NCBI GenBank assembly: GCA_903855985.1
Contig: CAIOAO010000103.1
Coordinates: 47,967 to 111,966 of the forward strand
Reading direction: 5' to 3'
DNA length: 64,000 nucleotides
From: an uncultured Opitutia bacterium
GTDB lineage: Bacteria > Verrucomicrobiota > Verrucomicrobiia > Opitutales > Opitutaceae
A program made the position numbers and the translations under genes. A model generated the notes under the pieces. The model did no database searches. It saw only the letters and a list, made by a program, of their open reading frames with translations, and was not told the DNA's origin. Shown here in pieces: positions 26,404 through 34,934 of the stretch. Numbering within the stretch: the first letter of the stretch is position 1; every line of letters begins with the position of its first letter.

Positions 26404-27570
26404 TCAGACCGCCGGCAGGGTGAAGTAAAACGCCGCACCCTGGCCGGGCTCGCTTTCCACGCGGACCTCGCCGCCGTGGGCCTGCACCGCGTGCTTCACA
26501 ATGGCCAGGCCGAGGCCCGTGCCGCCCTGCTCGCGCGACCGGGCCTTGTCCACGCGATAGAAACGCTCAAACACCCGGGCCAGCGCCTCGCGCGGGATGC
26601 CGGGGCCGTCGTCGCGCACGCAGACCTCGATCCGCCCGCCGGTCAGCGGCGAGGCCGTCACGGTCAACACGCCGCCCGCCCGGCCGTACTTGATGCCGTT
26701 GTCCACGAGGTTGGAAAGCACCTGCCGCAGGCGGTCGGGATCCGCTGAGGCCAGCAACCCGTCCGGGATGGAGTTGTCCAGGCGCACTTCCCGCGCCCGG
26801 GCGCGCGGCGCCAGGTCCTCGAACACCTCCTGCGCGGCGGCGCGCAGTGGCGCGGGTTGCCGGTGCAGGACGAGCCGCTCCGAGTCGAGTTTGGCGAGCA
26901 GCAGCAGGTCATCGATGAGCAGCGTGAGCCGGTCGGCGTGGCGGTCGATGATCTGCAGCAGCCGGTCCAGCGCGACGGGATCGGTCTTGGTGCCGTCAAT
27001 CAGGGTTTCGGCCGCGCTCTTGATCAACGAGAGCGGCGTGCGCAGCTCATGGCTGACGTTCGCGACAAATTCCTGCCGGGCGCCCTCGAGTTCCCGGAGC
27101 CGCGTGAGGTCGTGAAACACCAGCATCGCACCGGTCCCGGTGCCGGCCGCGTCGTGCAGCGCGATCGCATTGACCTGGAGCACGCGCGGGGGCGAACCCT
27201 CGAGCAGGAGTTCGTGATCGAGGATGGCTTGTTCCGTGTTGAGGCGGGCCGCGAGTGCGGCGACTTCGTGATGCCGCACGGCCTCCAGCAGTGAGCCGCC
27301 GATCATCTGGCGGGAAAAACCAAAGAGCATCTCGGCGGCGTGGTTGGCCAGCGCGATGCGGCCGGTGGCATCGAGCACGATCAGCCCGTCGAGCATGCTG
27401 TCGAGGAGCGTCTCCATCCGGCGCTGCTGGAATTCCAGGGTCCCGGCGTGCTTCTCCTTCAGCGCGGCGAGGTCGCGGCCATGCTGGGCGGCGTCTTCGG
27501 CCCGCTGGCGCCGGACATGCCACCAGGCGGCAAGGGCCGCGGCGGCGAGAAGGACGAAAAAGACGGTCAC
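26404..27570 (-). CDS. phoR: Phosphate-regulon sensor histidine kinase
   Basis: 388 residues if GTG 27570 is the start. The frame is open further upstream, but that part is the shadow of phoB. One N-terminal membrane segment (residues 2-17) precedes a PAS domain (about 48-160, LDSMLDGLIVLD), the HisKA box NVSHELRTPL with phospho-acceptor His 174, and an HATPase domain with DNGIKYG, DDGPGIP and GGTGLGLAIV. It follows phoB by 25 bp and should phosphorylate it when phosphate is low, under Pst/PhoU control. Confidence 0.93.
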   Translation of the reverse strand: MTVFFVLLAAAALAAWWHVRRQRAEDAAQHGRDLAALKEKHAGTLEFQQRRMETLLDSMLDGLIVLDATGRIALANHAAEMLFGFSRQMIGGSLLEAVRHHEVAALAARLNTEQAILDHELLLEGSPPRVLQVNAIALHDAAGTGTGAMLVFHDLTRLRELEGARQEFVANVSHELRTPLSLIKSAAETLIDGTKTDPVALDRLLQIIDRHADRLTLLIDDLLLLAKLDSERLVLHRQPAPLRAAAQEVFEDLAPRARAREVRLDNSIPDGLLASADPDRLRQVLSNLVDNGIKYGRAGGVLTVTASPLTGGRIEVCVRDDGPGIPREALARVFERFYRVDKARSREQGGTGLGLAIVKHAVQAHGGEVRVESEPGQGAAFYFTLPAV

Positions 27571-27595
27571 GACAGGCAGAAAGGAGGCCCGGGGG

Positions 27596-28282
27596 TCAGG
27601 AGTCAGCCTTGAAACGGTACCCCACCCCGCGAATCGTCTCGAGGTAGTCGGCCGCCGGGCCGATCTTTTCGCGCAGCCGGCGCATGTGCGTGTCGACGGT
27701 GCGGGTGTCGATGGCCGTCTCGTAGCCCCACACGTCCTGCAACAGCCGCTCGCGCGTCTGCACCCGTCCGCGGCGCTTGGCCAGCAGGGCGAGCAGGTTG
27801 AACTCGGTGGCGGTGAGCGTGACGGACTTGCCGCCGACCAGCGCGGCGTGGTGCGGGATGTCGATCTCGAGCACGCCGATGTGGAGGTGGTCGCCGGGAT
27901 CATCACCGGCCTTCGTGCGCTTCAGGAGTTTGCGGATGCGCAGCACGAGCTCGCGCGGGCTGTAGGGCTTGGTGACGTAGTCGTCCGCCCCCAGCTCGAG
28001 GCCGACGACGCGGTCCATCTCCGCCGCCTTGGCGGTGAGCATGAGCACCGGGATGCCGGCGGTGGCGGGATCGCGCCGCATGAGTTTGCAGACCTCAAGT
28101 CCGTCGAGCTCGGGCAGCATGAGGTCGAGCACGACCAGGTCGGGCCGCTCGGCCCGGATGGCGGCCAGGGCCTTCAGCCCGTCCGTGGCAAAGATCGGCG
28201 CAAAGCCGGCCTCGCGCAGCTTGAAGCTTAGGACTTCCAGGGCGTCGAGTTCATCGTCAACTACGAGGATTTTAGGCTTCAT
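27596..28282 (-). CDS. phoB: Phosphate-regulon response regulator, OmpR family
   Basis: 228 residues from ATG 28282. The receiver domain has ILVVDDELDA and the acceptor Asp in LVVLDLMLPELDG (D53), with MLTAKA and the switch Lys in DDYVTKPYSPREL. The C-terminal winged-helix domain reads TATEFNLLALLAKRRGRVQT, WGYETAIDTRTVDTHMRRLR and GVGYRF. It should activate promoters with 11-bp-spaced direct repeats; two candidates are seen at about 34.77 and 40.41 kb. Its start overlaps the phoU stop by 11 bp. Confidence 0.94.
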   Translation of the reverse strand: MKPKILVVDDELDALEVLSFKLREAGFAPIFATDGLKALAAIRAERPDLVVLDLMLPELDGLEVCKLMRRDPATAGIPVLMLTAKAAEMDRVVGLELGADDYVTKPYSPRELVLRIRKLLKRTKAGDDPGDHLHIGVLEIDIPHHAALVGGKSVTLTATEFNLLALLAKRRGRVQTRERLLQDVWGYETAIDTRTVDTHMRRLREKIGPAADYLETIRGVGYRFKADS

Positions 28283-28940
28283 TCGGCTTCTGCTGGGCGG
28301 CGTGACGGATATCCTTGGCCTCGTACAGATAGACGACTTCCTCGGCGACGTTGGTCGCGTGGTCGGCAATGCGCTCGAGGCACTTGGAAATCACCATGAG
28401 GTTGAGGCAGCGGCTGATCGTGGTCGGACGCTCCACCATGTAGCTCGAGAGCTCGCGGTGCAACTGGCGGTTCAGGTCGTCCACGTCCTTGTCGCGGGGG
28501 ATGACGGCGCGGGCCTTGTCGGGCTGGCGCTCGATGAAGGCGGTCAGCGCGTCGCGCAGCATCTCCAGCGCCATCGTGGTCATGCGCGGCAGGTCGATGT
28601 AGGGCTTGAGCTGCGGCTCGGCGTTGAGGTCGTGCGCGCGGCGGGCGATCGTGCAGGCCTCGTCGCCCACGCGCTCGAGGTTCTGGGAAATCTTCATCGC
28701 CACGGTGATGAGCCGGAGCTCGGTGGCCAGGGGCGCCTTGGCCAGGAGGTGGATCGCGATGTCGTCGATCTCGATCTCGAACTGGTCAATGATGTTGTCG
28801 TCCTCCTGCACCTTGAGCGCGAGGGCGTCGTCGCGCTCGACGAGCGCGCGCATGGACCGGGCGACCGCCGACTCGGAATGGCTGGCCATCGCGAGGATGG
28901 TCTCCTTCAGCTTGGTCATTTCTTCGGTGAAGTGTGTCAT
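28272..28940 (-). CDS. phoU: Phosphate-specific transport regulator PhoU
   Basis: 222 residues, two tandem three-helix PhoU domains. FTEEMTKLKETILAMASHSE opens the first; the metal-binding E/D-x3-D-type pattern appears in NLERVGDEACTIARRA in the first repeat and CLERIADHATNVAEEVVYL in the second. PhoU restrains PhoR and PstSCAB when phosphate is plentiful. It sits 14 bp after pstB and overlaps phoB, in the standard order. Confidence 0.95.
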   Translation of the reverse strand: MTHFTEEMTKLKETILAMASHSESAVARSMRALVERDDALALKVQEDDNIIDQFEIEIDDIAIHLLAKAPLATELRLITVAMKISQNLERVGDEACTIARRAHDLNAEPQLKPYIDLPRMTTMALEMLRDALTAFIERQPDKARAVIPRDKDVDDLNRQLHRELSSYMVERPTTISRCLNLMVISKCLERIADHATNVAEEVVYLYEAKDIRHAAQQKPNEA

Positions 28941-28954
28941 GGTGGGGGGAAAGT

Positions 28955-29803
28955 TCAGCCGAACCGGCCCGAGACGTAGGCCTCGGTCTGGGGACTGGCG
29001 GGGTTCATGAAGATGTTACGCGTGTCGGCATACTCGATGAGTTTGCCCATGTAGAAGAAGGCGGTCTTGTCCGAGCACCGCGCGGCCTGCTGCATGTTGT
29101 GGGTGACGATCACGATGGTATAGCGGGTGCGCAGCGCCTGGATCAACTCCTCGACCTTGGCCGTGGCCACCGGGTCGAGGGCCGAGCACGGCTCGTCCAT
29201 CAGGATGATCTCGGGCTCGACGGCGATGGCGCGCGCGATGCACAGGCGCTGCTGCTGGCCGCCGGAGAGGCCCAGGCCGCTGGTGTGGAGCCGGTCCTTG
29301 ACCTCGTCCCAGAGCGCGGCGCCGCGGAGCGATTTTTCCACCACCTCGTCCAGGCGGGCCCGGTTGCTGACACCCTGCAGCTTCAGGCCGTAGGTGATGT
29401 TCTCGTAGATGGACTTCGGGAAGGGATTCGATTTCTGGAACACCATGCCGACGCGCTTGCGGAGCTCGATCACGTCCACGTCGGGCCGGTGGATGTCGAT
29501 CCCCCGGATCTTGATCGTGCCCTTCGCGATGCGGGTGCCGTCGATCAGGTCGTTCATCCGGTTGAAGCAGCGCAGCAGCGTGGACTTGCCGCAGCCGGAC
29601 GGCCCGATGAAGGCCGTGACCTTCTTGTCCTGGATCGAGAGGTTGATGTCATGCAGCGCCTGCGACGCGCCGTAGAAGAAATCAACGTGGTCGATCTCGA
29701 TGAGGGTTTCGGCCGCGGGCGCGGGCACGGCGCCGGGCGCCGAGGCGGCGGCGGCAGGCGCGGACGGCGGGCGGAGCGTGGGCGCGGGGGCAAGGGTGTC
29801 CAT
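28955..29803 (-). CDS. pstB: Phosphate ABC transporter ATP-binding protein
   Basis: 282 residues from ATG 29803. Walker [10 protein letters not shown] is at residues 67-75, the signature [14 protein letters not shown] follows, and Walker B is [21 protein letters not shown] and [15 protein letters not shown] are specific to PstB. About 30 Ala/Pro-rich residues precede the conserved core, more than in E. coli PstB. It energises PstCA; the gene begins 11 bp after pstA. Confidence 0.96.
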   Translation of the reverse strand: MDTLAPAPTLRPPSAPAAAASAPGAVPAPAAETLIEIDHVDFFYGASQALHDINLSIQDKKVTAFIGPSGCGKSTLLRCFNRMNDLIDGTRIAKGTIKIRGIDIHRPDVDVIELRKRVGMVFQKSNPFPKSIYENITYGLKLQGVSNRARLDEVVEKSLRGAALWDEVKDRLHTSGLGLSGGQQQRLCIARAIAVEPEIILMDEPCSALDPVATAKVEELIQALRTRYTIVIVTHNMQQAARCSDKTAFFYMGKLIEYADTRNIFMNPASPQTEAYVSGRFG

Positions 29804-29814
29804 GAGGGAGGCGG

Positions 29815-30858
29815 CTACCATTTGTAGCGGTTGCGGAGCTTGGAACGGAGCACAATCGAGGCGGTGGCGATGAGGGCGACAATCAGCAGGAAAACGAAGG
29901 CGGTGCCGTATTGCACGCGCTCGGTGTATTCGTTCTGGGGGATCTTGGAGCTGACCACGTAGATGTGGTACGGCAGGGCCATCACCCCCTGGAAGAAAAA
30001 GTCCGAGAAATGGTCCACCTGCCACGGGAGCTTGTCGCGGACGACATAGGCGGCGGTGAACATGATCGGTGCCGTCTCCCCGGCCACGCGCGCGATGCCG
30101 AGGATGGACGAGGTCAGGATGCCCGGCAGGGCGTACGGGACGACGTTCTTGTAGATCGTCTGCCATTTGGTGGCGCCGAGCGCGAGCGAGCCCTCGCGGA
30201 AGCCCTTGGGCACGGCCTTGAGGGACTCCTCGCTGGCCGTGATGACCACGGGCAGGACCATGAACGCGAGGGTGAACCACCCCGCCAGCAGCGAGACGTT
30301 CCAGCCAAAGAAGATCACGAACATCCCGAAGCCGAAGAGGCCGAACACGATCGAGGGCACGCCGGCGAGGTTGAGGATGGCGAGGCGGACAAAGCGGATG
30401 AACGTCCCGTCCCGCGCGTATTCGTTAAGGTAGACGGCGGCGCTGACGCCCAGGGTCAGCGCGATGGTCATCGAGCCGACCACGAGCAGCACGGTGCCGA
30501 CGATGCAGGGGAAGATGCCGCCGGCGCAGTAGACATAGCTCTCGGCCTTCACATTGGCGGCCGCGGGGTTCTTTTCCTTGAAGGCCCGGAATTCCTTGTC
30601 GCCGAGTTCCATTTTTTGCCCCTGCCACTGGAAGACATACAGCGACTCGGGCGACTCGGTGAAGAAGGCGGTGTTCACAAAGGGCGCCTTGGTCTGGAAG
30701 ACCGTCCGCGAGCCCTTGACGAAGATGTTCAGGAACACGACCGCGCCGCAGAGCAGCACAAAGTACGTGGCGCCACGGAACAGCCAGAAGATGGCGGACT
30801 CCGAGCGGCGCGCGGCGGAGGGCTGGGTCTGGAACGGATGGGTGGCGGCGGCGCTCAT
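29815..30858 (-). CDS. pstA: Phosphate ABC transporter permease PstA
   Basis: 347 residues. The core permease fold starts near residue 115 and has [21 protein letters not shown], the cytoplasmic EAA loop [17 protein letters not shown] and [14 protein letters not shown]. Between the first membrane segment (about 28-48) and the core lies an additional segment of roughly 60 residues not present in E. coli PstA; it should be periplasmic. It sits 2 bp after pstC. Confidence 0.94.
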   Translation of the reverse strand: MSAAATHPFQTQPSAARRSESAIFWLFRGATYFVLLCGAVVFLNIFVKGSRTVFQTKAPFVNTAFFTESPESLYVFQWQGQKMELGDKEFRAFKEKNPAAANVKAESYVYCAGGIFPCIVGTVLLVVGSMTIALTLGVSAAVYLNEYARDGTFIRFVRLAILNLAGVPSIVFGLFGFGMFVIFFGWNVSLLAGWFTLAFMVLPVVITASEESLKAVPKGFREGSLALGATKWQTIYKNVVPYALPGILTSSILGIARVAGETAPIMFTAAYVVRDKLPWQVDHFSDFFFQGVMALPYHIYVVSSKIPQNEYTERVQYGTAFVFLLIVALIATASIVLRSKLRNRYKW

Positions 30859-30860
30859 GG

Positions 30861-32462
30861 TCAGCCGATGGAGATGCGGTAGCGGCGCACGATGCGCTGC
30901 GCGGCGTAGTTGATGGCGAGGGAAAGGAAGAAGAGCAGCATGCCGACAACGAACAGCGCGCGGTAATGGATGCTGCCGTGGACCACCTCGCCCATTTCCT
31001 GGGCGATGATGCCGGTCATGGTGTGCACCGGCTGGGTAATCACGGCGAGGCCCGCCGTGAAGTCCGGGATGGCGATGCGGTTGCCGGCGCAGAGGAGCAC
31101 CACCATCGTTTCACCGATGACGCGGCCGAGGCCGAGCAGCACCGCGGAAATAATCCCGGAGAGCGAGGCCGGCACGATGATGCGGATGATGGTCTGCAGG
31201 CGCGTGGCCCCGAGGGCGAAGGACGCCTCCTTGAAGGCGCGCGGCACGTTGTTCAGTGCGTCCTCCGCCAGCGTGAAAATCGTCGGCACCGCGATCAGCG
31301 CGAGGAGGCACCCCGCCGTCAGGATGTTCAGCCGCTCGCTGTACGGGAAGCCCGGCACCCACGAAAGCCACGCCACCTGCGACAGGGCCCGCAGCGCCTG
31401 GCCCAGCACGGCGATGCCGAAAAATCCGAGCACGACCGACGGGATGGCTGAGATGAACTCAATGCAGGGCTTGATGAACTTCTGCTCCAGCGGGGTGGCG
31501 ATCTGGTTGATGTAGATCGCTGAACCCACGCCGAGCGGCACGGCGATGATGAGGGCGACGAGGGAGACCATGACCGAGCCGACCACGAGCGGGATTACGC
31601 CGTACCAATCCTGCCAGAAACTGGCCGTCAGCCACTGCCGGCCGAACAGAAACGAGGAGAAGGCCTGCGTGACCGGCACGGGCTTGTTAAAATCCCAGGT
31701 TTCCAGGTTCCGCGTGACGGCGGGAAACCCCGCCATGTACTCCGCATTGAGCTGCTGAAAGCGGTCCATCCGGGTCTGCAACTCCGACGCCGGCATGGCC
31801 GGTGCCTCCGCCAGGACGGCCGTAAGGCGCTTGGCGAAATCCGCGCTGGCCTCGCGGTAGGCTGGCAGGGTGCCGAGGATGGGTTTGAGCTCCGCGACAA
31901 AATCAATGGGCACAATCCTCACGGCGGCAGCCTCGGCTTCCTTGCCCACGGCAAGCAACTGGGTCCGCTCGACCTTCTTGTCCTCCATCACGGTGAACCT
32001 TTCCTTGATGGCGGTGGTCTGCTCGGTGAGGTCCGAGACCAGGGTCCGGATGGGCTCAACTGAGTCGCCATACTGGCCGGCGAAGTCATCGAAGCCCACC
32101 AGCGCGGCGTTGGCGGCCGCCAGGGAAAGCCCCTTGTCCTTCGTGTAAAAGTTGAATTGCCGCACCCGCAGGTCGGACAAATAGCGCGTCAGCGCCGCAT
32201 GGTCGTCCTGCTGCGTCCGGATGAAATCCACATATTCCAGCCCGGCGTGCCGGTAGACGGTGAGGTTGTCCCGGTTCTGGCCGAAGAACCCCGAGCCCTC
32301 GCGGAACAGAAAATACGTGATCAGCGCGAGAACGATGATCGAGACCACGGCGTTGCCGCCGAAGAAGACCCGGATGCAGTCATCGAGCGTGAGGCCGAAC
32401 AGGCGGAAGCTTCCCTTGTAGGCGATGAAATGCGTGTCATCGGCGGGGGCGGAGGAAGCCAT
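30861..32462 (-). CDS. pstC: Phosphate ABC transporter permease PstC, enlarged
   Basis: 533 residues against about 320 in E. coli. The first membrane segment is at about residues 37-53. Residues about 60-265 are an extra hydrophilic, helix-rich region (many Glu, Asp, Lys, Gln) that must lie in the periplasm. The permease core then starts with [18 protein letters not shown] and contains [12 protein letters not shown], the EAA loop [17 protein letters not shown] and GRVIGETM. The start codon lies beyond a terminator-like hairpin that separates it from pstS. Confidence 0.93.
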   Translation of the reverse strand: MASSAPADDTHFIAYKGSFRLFGLTLDDCIRVFFGGNAVVSIIVLALITYFLFREGSGFFGQNRDNLTVYRHAGLEYVDFIRTQQDDHAALTRYLSDLRVRQFNFYTKDKGLSLAAANAALVGFDDFAGQYGDSVEPIRTLVSDLTEQTTAIKERFTVMEDKKVERTQLLAVGKEAEAAAVRIVPIDFVAELKPILGTLPAYREASADFAKRLTAVLAEAPAMPASELQTRMDRFQQLNAEYMAGFPAVTRNLETWDFNKPVPVTQAFSSFLFGRQWLTASFWQDWYGVIPLVVGSVMVSLVALIIAVPLGVGSAIYINQIATPLEQKFIKPCIEFISAIPSVVLGFFGIAVLGQALRALSQVAWLSWVPGFPYSERLNILTAGCLLALIAVPTIFTLAEDALNNVPRAFKEASFALGATRLQTIIRIIVPASLSGIISAVLLGLGRVIGETMVVLLCAGNRIAIPDFTAGLAVITQPVHTMTGIIAQEMGEVVHGSIHYRALFVVGMLLFFLSLAINYAAQRIVRRYRISIG

Positions 32463-32505
32463 GGGGAATTAAACGGACGGCGGAACGGCGCAGGTCAAGA
32501 GAGCA

Positions 32506-32537
32506 CAAAAGCCCGCCGACAGATTGTCCGGCGGGCT
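32506..32537 (-). terminator. Hairpin between pstS and pstC (partial terminator)
   Basis: AGCCCGCCGACA (32510-32521) pairs with TGTCCGGCGGGCT (32525-32537) through one bulged G; on the minus strand it is followed by TTTT (plus-strand A at 32507-32510). It could lower pstCAB expression relative to pstS. Confidence 0.75.
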
Positions 32538-32557
32538 GATGCTCATGAGAAGATAAT

Positions 32558-33364
32558 TCAACGGATCGGCACGAAACCAATCTGGGAGACGATCTTCTGG
32601 CCGGCGTCGCTGAGGGTGAAGTCCACGAACTTCGCCGCTTCGCCGGTGGGCTCGCCATTGGTGTAAAAGAAGGTCGGGCGGGCGTAGGGATACTTCTTCG
32701 CCAGCACGCTCTCCTTGCTGGGCGTGGAGCCGGCCACCGGGATCACCTTGATCCCGGGCTCGGTGATGTAGGCGAGGCCCACGTAACCGATACCGCTCGG
32801 ATTCTTGGCCACCTCGGAGACGATCTGCTCGTTGCCAGCCATCTTCTGCGAGGAGGAGGCGTAGTCGCGCTTCTTCATCGCGAGGTCCTTGAAGTCCGAG
32901 TACGTACCCGACGATGTGTTGCGGGTGTAAATCGAGATCGCGCCCGGCGTGCCGCCGACGGCGGACCAGTCGGTGATGTCACCGGCGAAGATCTGCTCCA
33001 CCTGGCGCTTGGTCAGGCCGGTGATCGGGCTGGCGGCATTGACGATAATGGCGATGCCATCGAAAGCGACGATGGTCGGCTTCATGGTCACGCCCTTGGC
33101 CGACGCGGCCGACACCTCGGTCGGCTTGGCGCGGCGGGAGGACATGCCAATCTGCGCGGTGCCGTCGATGACGGCGGCAATGCCGGTCGTGGAACCTTCC
33201 GCCGCGATCTCGAACGAGACGCCGGGATTCTTGGCCTTGTATTCCTCGGCGAGGGTCGGGACGAGCTTGGCGCCCAGGGTGTCGGAACCCTTGATGACGA
33301 GCTTTTGGGCAGAGGCGGTCGCGACGGCCGTAAGGGCGGCGAGGAGGAGGATAAGTTTTTTCAT
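32558..33364 (-). CDS. pstS: Periplasmic phosphate-binding protein
   Basis: 268 residues with a signal peptide (MKKLILLLAALTAVATASAQ). The mature protein begins KLVIKGSDTL and contains EGSTTGIAA, IGMSSRRAK, IYTRNTSSGTYSDF and GIGYVGLAYI, the PstS/SphX pattern of phosphate-contacting Ser/Thr/Arg residues. It collects phosphate for PstCAB. Only 28 bp separate it from the upstream porin gene, so both likely start from the PhoB-box promoter near 34.77 kb. Confidence 0.94.
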   Translation of the reverse strand: MKKLILLLAALTAVATASAQKLVIKGSDTLGAKLVPTLAEEYKAKNPGVSFEIAAEGSTTGIAAVIDGTAQIGMSSRRAKPTEVSAASAKGVTMKPTIVAFDGIAIIVNAASPITGLTKRQVEQIFAGDITDWSAVGGTPGAISIYTRNTSSGTYSDFKDLAMKKRDYASSSQKMAGNEQIVSEVAKNPSGIGYVGLAYITEPGIKVIPVAGSTPSKESVLAKKYPYARPTFFYTNGEPTGEAAKFVDFTLSDAGQKIVSQIGFVPIR

Positions 33365-33392
33365 GTGAGTAAAGAGTCGGGAGTGGACTGCG

Positions 33393-34706
33393 TTAGAATT
33401 TCACGACGAGGTCGACGAGGACCTCGTGCGACTTGTCGAGGTTGCCGAGGGAGAACGTCATGCCCTGTTGGATGATCTGCGTGTCGAAGTAGGTGACGTT
33501 GAAGTTGGCGAAATCGGTCAGGTTATAGGACAGAGCCAGCTTGAAGCCCTTCTGGTTGGTCTTGCTGAAGCCCCAGTCGGAGTCGTTCATGTTCGGGTCA
33601 ACCGCGGCCACGCCGACACTGCGGTAGTCGAGCTTGAGGCTGTAGTCGCCCATGACCTTGCCCGTGCCGTAGCTGTAACCGACGCCGGCCAGCCAGGCGC
33701 TGGCGCCCTTGCTGAAGAGCGCGGGATTGAGGCCATAAACTTGGTACGCACGGTTGCTGGCTTCGAAGTTATAGGATGAGTCCCAGTAAAACTTGAACGC
33801 GGTGCCCGCACCGTTGACGTTGGCCAGGTTCGCCTCGCCGGCGAACGTGCCGTAGTTCTGCGCGCGGACCGTGCCGATAAAGGCCGCGGAGTTAAGAGCC
33901 CCCGTCGGGATCACCGACTGGTTGTAGGCGGAGTAGCCGGCTGCCACGATCAGGCTGCTCAGGTTTTCCTTGCCAAACCAGTGCGTGTAAACCGCCTGCT
34001 GTTCGAACAGCCAGGCATCGCGGTGGGCGGCCCCGGTCACCTGTTCATTATTGTCCTGCATGGCGTGCTGCATCGCGCGAACTTCGAACGTGTCCTTCCC
34101 GGTGAGGAATGACTTGTAGATTTCGCTCGCGCCCTGGGGATTGATGTCCGCATCCCAGCGCAGATCCGTCGTGTACATGATGTTCTTCTGCTTCCCGAGC
34201 ACGAAGGCCCAGTTCAGGTTGGGCGACCAGCCGATGTAGGCCTTGGCAACAAAGACGCCGTAGTCATCCGCCGCGCCGGTGAAGGTCTGGTTGGCGGAAT
34301 CGGACGCCTGGCCGGTCTCGAGCGCGAAGCCGGCGCTGAAACCCTTTTGCAGGAGCACGTCCGTGTTGAACCGGAGGCGGAAGCGCTGGCGGGAGGTTTC
34401 GTTCGCGACGGCGGCGGCGCCGGTGGCGAGTTCCGGCACCTGCGCGTTGTACTCATAGCGCATGCGGAGGTCACCGGAGAACTTCAGTTCGCTGATCGAG
34501 GAGCTGAGGTTGAGTTTGCCGGCGGACGTGTTGGCCACAAAGTCCTTCACGAGGTCGACGCGGAGTTCCTCGGCCTCCTGATCGGTGACGATGCCCTTCT
34601 TGACGAGGAGATCGACGAGCGGGCCGCTGTCCTGCGCGAGGGCGGATCCAGTGGCGATGAGGGAACCCGCGAGCAGCGCGAGCCATTTAGATTTCAGGTG
34701 TAACAT
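33393..34706 (-). CDS. Putative outer-membrane porin, phosphate-linked
   Basis: 437 residues. A signal peptide ends near ALAQ (residue 25). A short helical segment (LVDLLVKKGIVTDQEAEELR) is typical of putative porins with an N-terminal coiled region. The remainder alternates hydrophobic and polar residues as a beta-barrel (GDLRMRYEYN, RFRLRFN, DYSLKLDYRS) and ends in a terminal aromatic, LVVKF, the outer-membrane assembly signal. Because it is first in the pst-pho series and directly follows the PhoB-like box, it is probably a phosphate-starvation porin analogous in role to OprP/PhoE; sequence homology to those is not claimed. Confidence 0.82.
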   Translation of the reverse strand: MLHLKSKWLALLAGSLIATGSALAQDSGPLVDLLVKKGIVTDQEAEELRVDLVKDFVANTSAGKLNLSSSISELKFSGDLRMRYEYNAQVPELATGAAAVANETSRQRFRLRFNTDVLLQKGFSAGFALETGQASDSANQTFTGAADDYGVFVAKAYIGWSPNLNWAFVLGKQKNIMYTTDLRWDADINPQGASEIYKSFLTGKDTFEVRAMQHAMQDNNEQVTGAAHRDAWLFEQQAVYTHWFGKENLSSLIVAAGYSAYNQSVIPTGALNSAAFIGTVRAQNYGTFAGEANLANVNGAGTAFKFYWDSSYNFEASNRAYQVYGLNPALFSKGASAWLAGVGYSYGTGKVMGDYSLKLDYRSVGVAAVDPNMNDSDWGFSKTNQKGFKLALSYNLTDFANFNVTYFDTQIIQQGMTFSLGNLDKSHEVLVDLVVKF

Positions 34707-34744
34707 GGTGAATGCGTTCAGTGTTTGGTTTTAGGAACGGCGTC

Positions 34745-34787
34745 ATCATACCGTCCGATTGTTACGTTTGTGTGGCGGCTGCGTGAC
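34745..34787 (-). promoter_or_regulatory. Candidate PhoB box and -10 before the porin-pst series
   Basis: On the minus strand GTCAC (34787-34783), GCCAC (34776-34772) and GTAAC (34765-34761) recur exactly every 11 bp, the helical spacing of PhoB direct repeats. TATGAT (34750-34745) follows 10 bp after the last unit as a good -10 hexamer. The porin ATG is 39 bp further. Confidence 0.75.
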
Positions 34788-34934
34788 AAACCGGCAAAAG
34801 CCCCTCCCTACCCGGCCCGCTCCGGCGGGGCGGTTGAACGGCGACATTTGGGGGCGGAAAGCCTGCCATCCGCCTCGGCGGAGGCTCCCAGCGGTCAGTC
34901 AATTCTGTCCCTCAACGCTCAACTCCCGCCGCGC

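Noticed and set aside
27571..27906. Longer N-terminus for phoR (open frame to 27906)
   Set aside because: The extra 112 residues are Ser/Arg/Pro-rich and lie over the conserved phoB winged helix; the membrane segment begins just after GTG 27570.
34707..34934. Small gene between the CLC and porin genes
   Set aside because: No supported frame; the region is accounted for by the porin leader, the PhoB-like box and GC-rich non-coding sequence.
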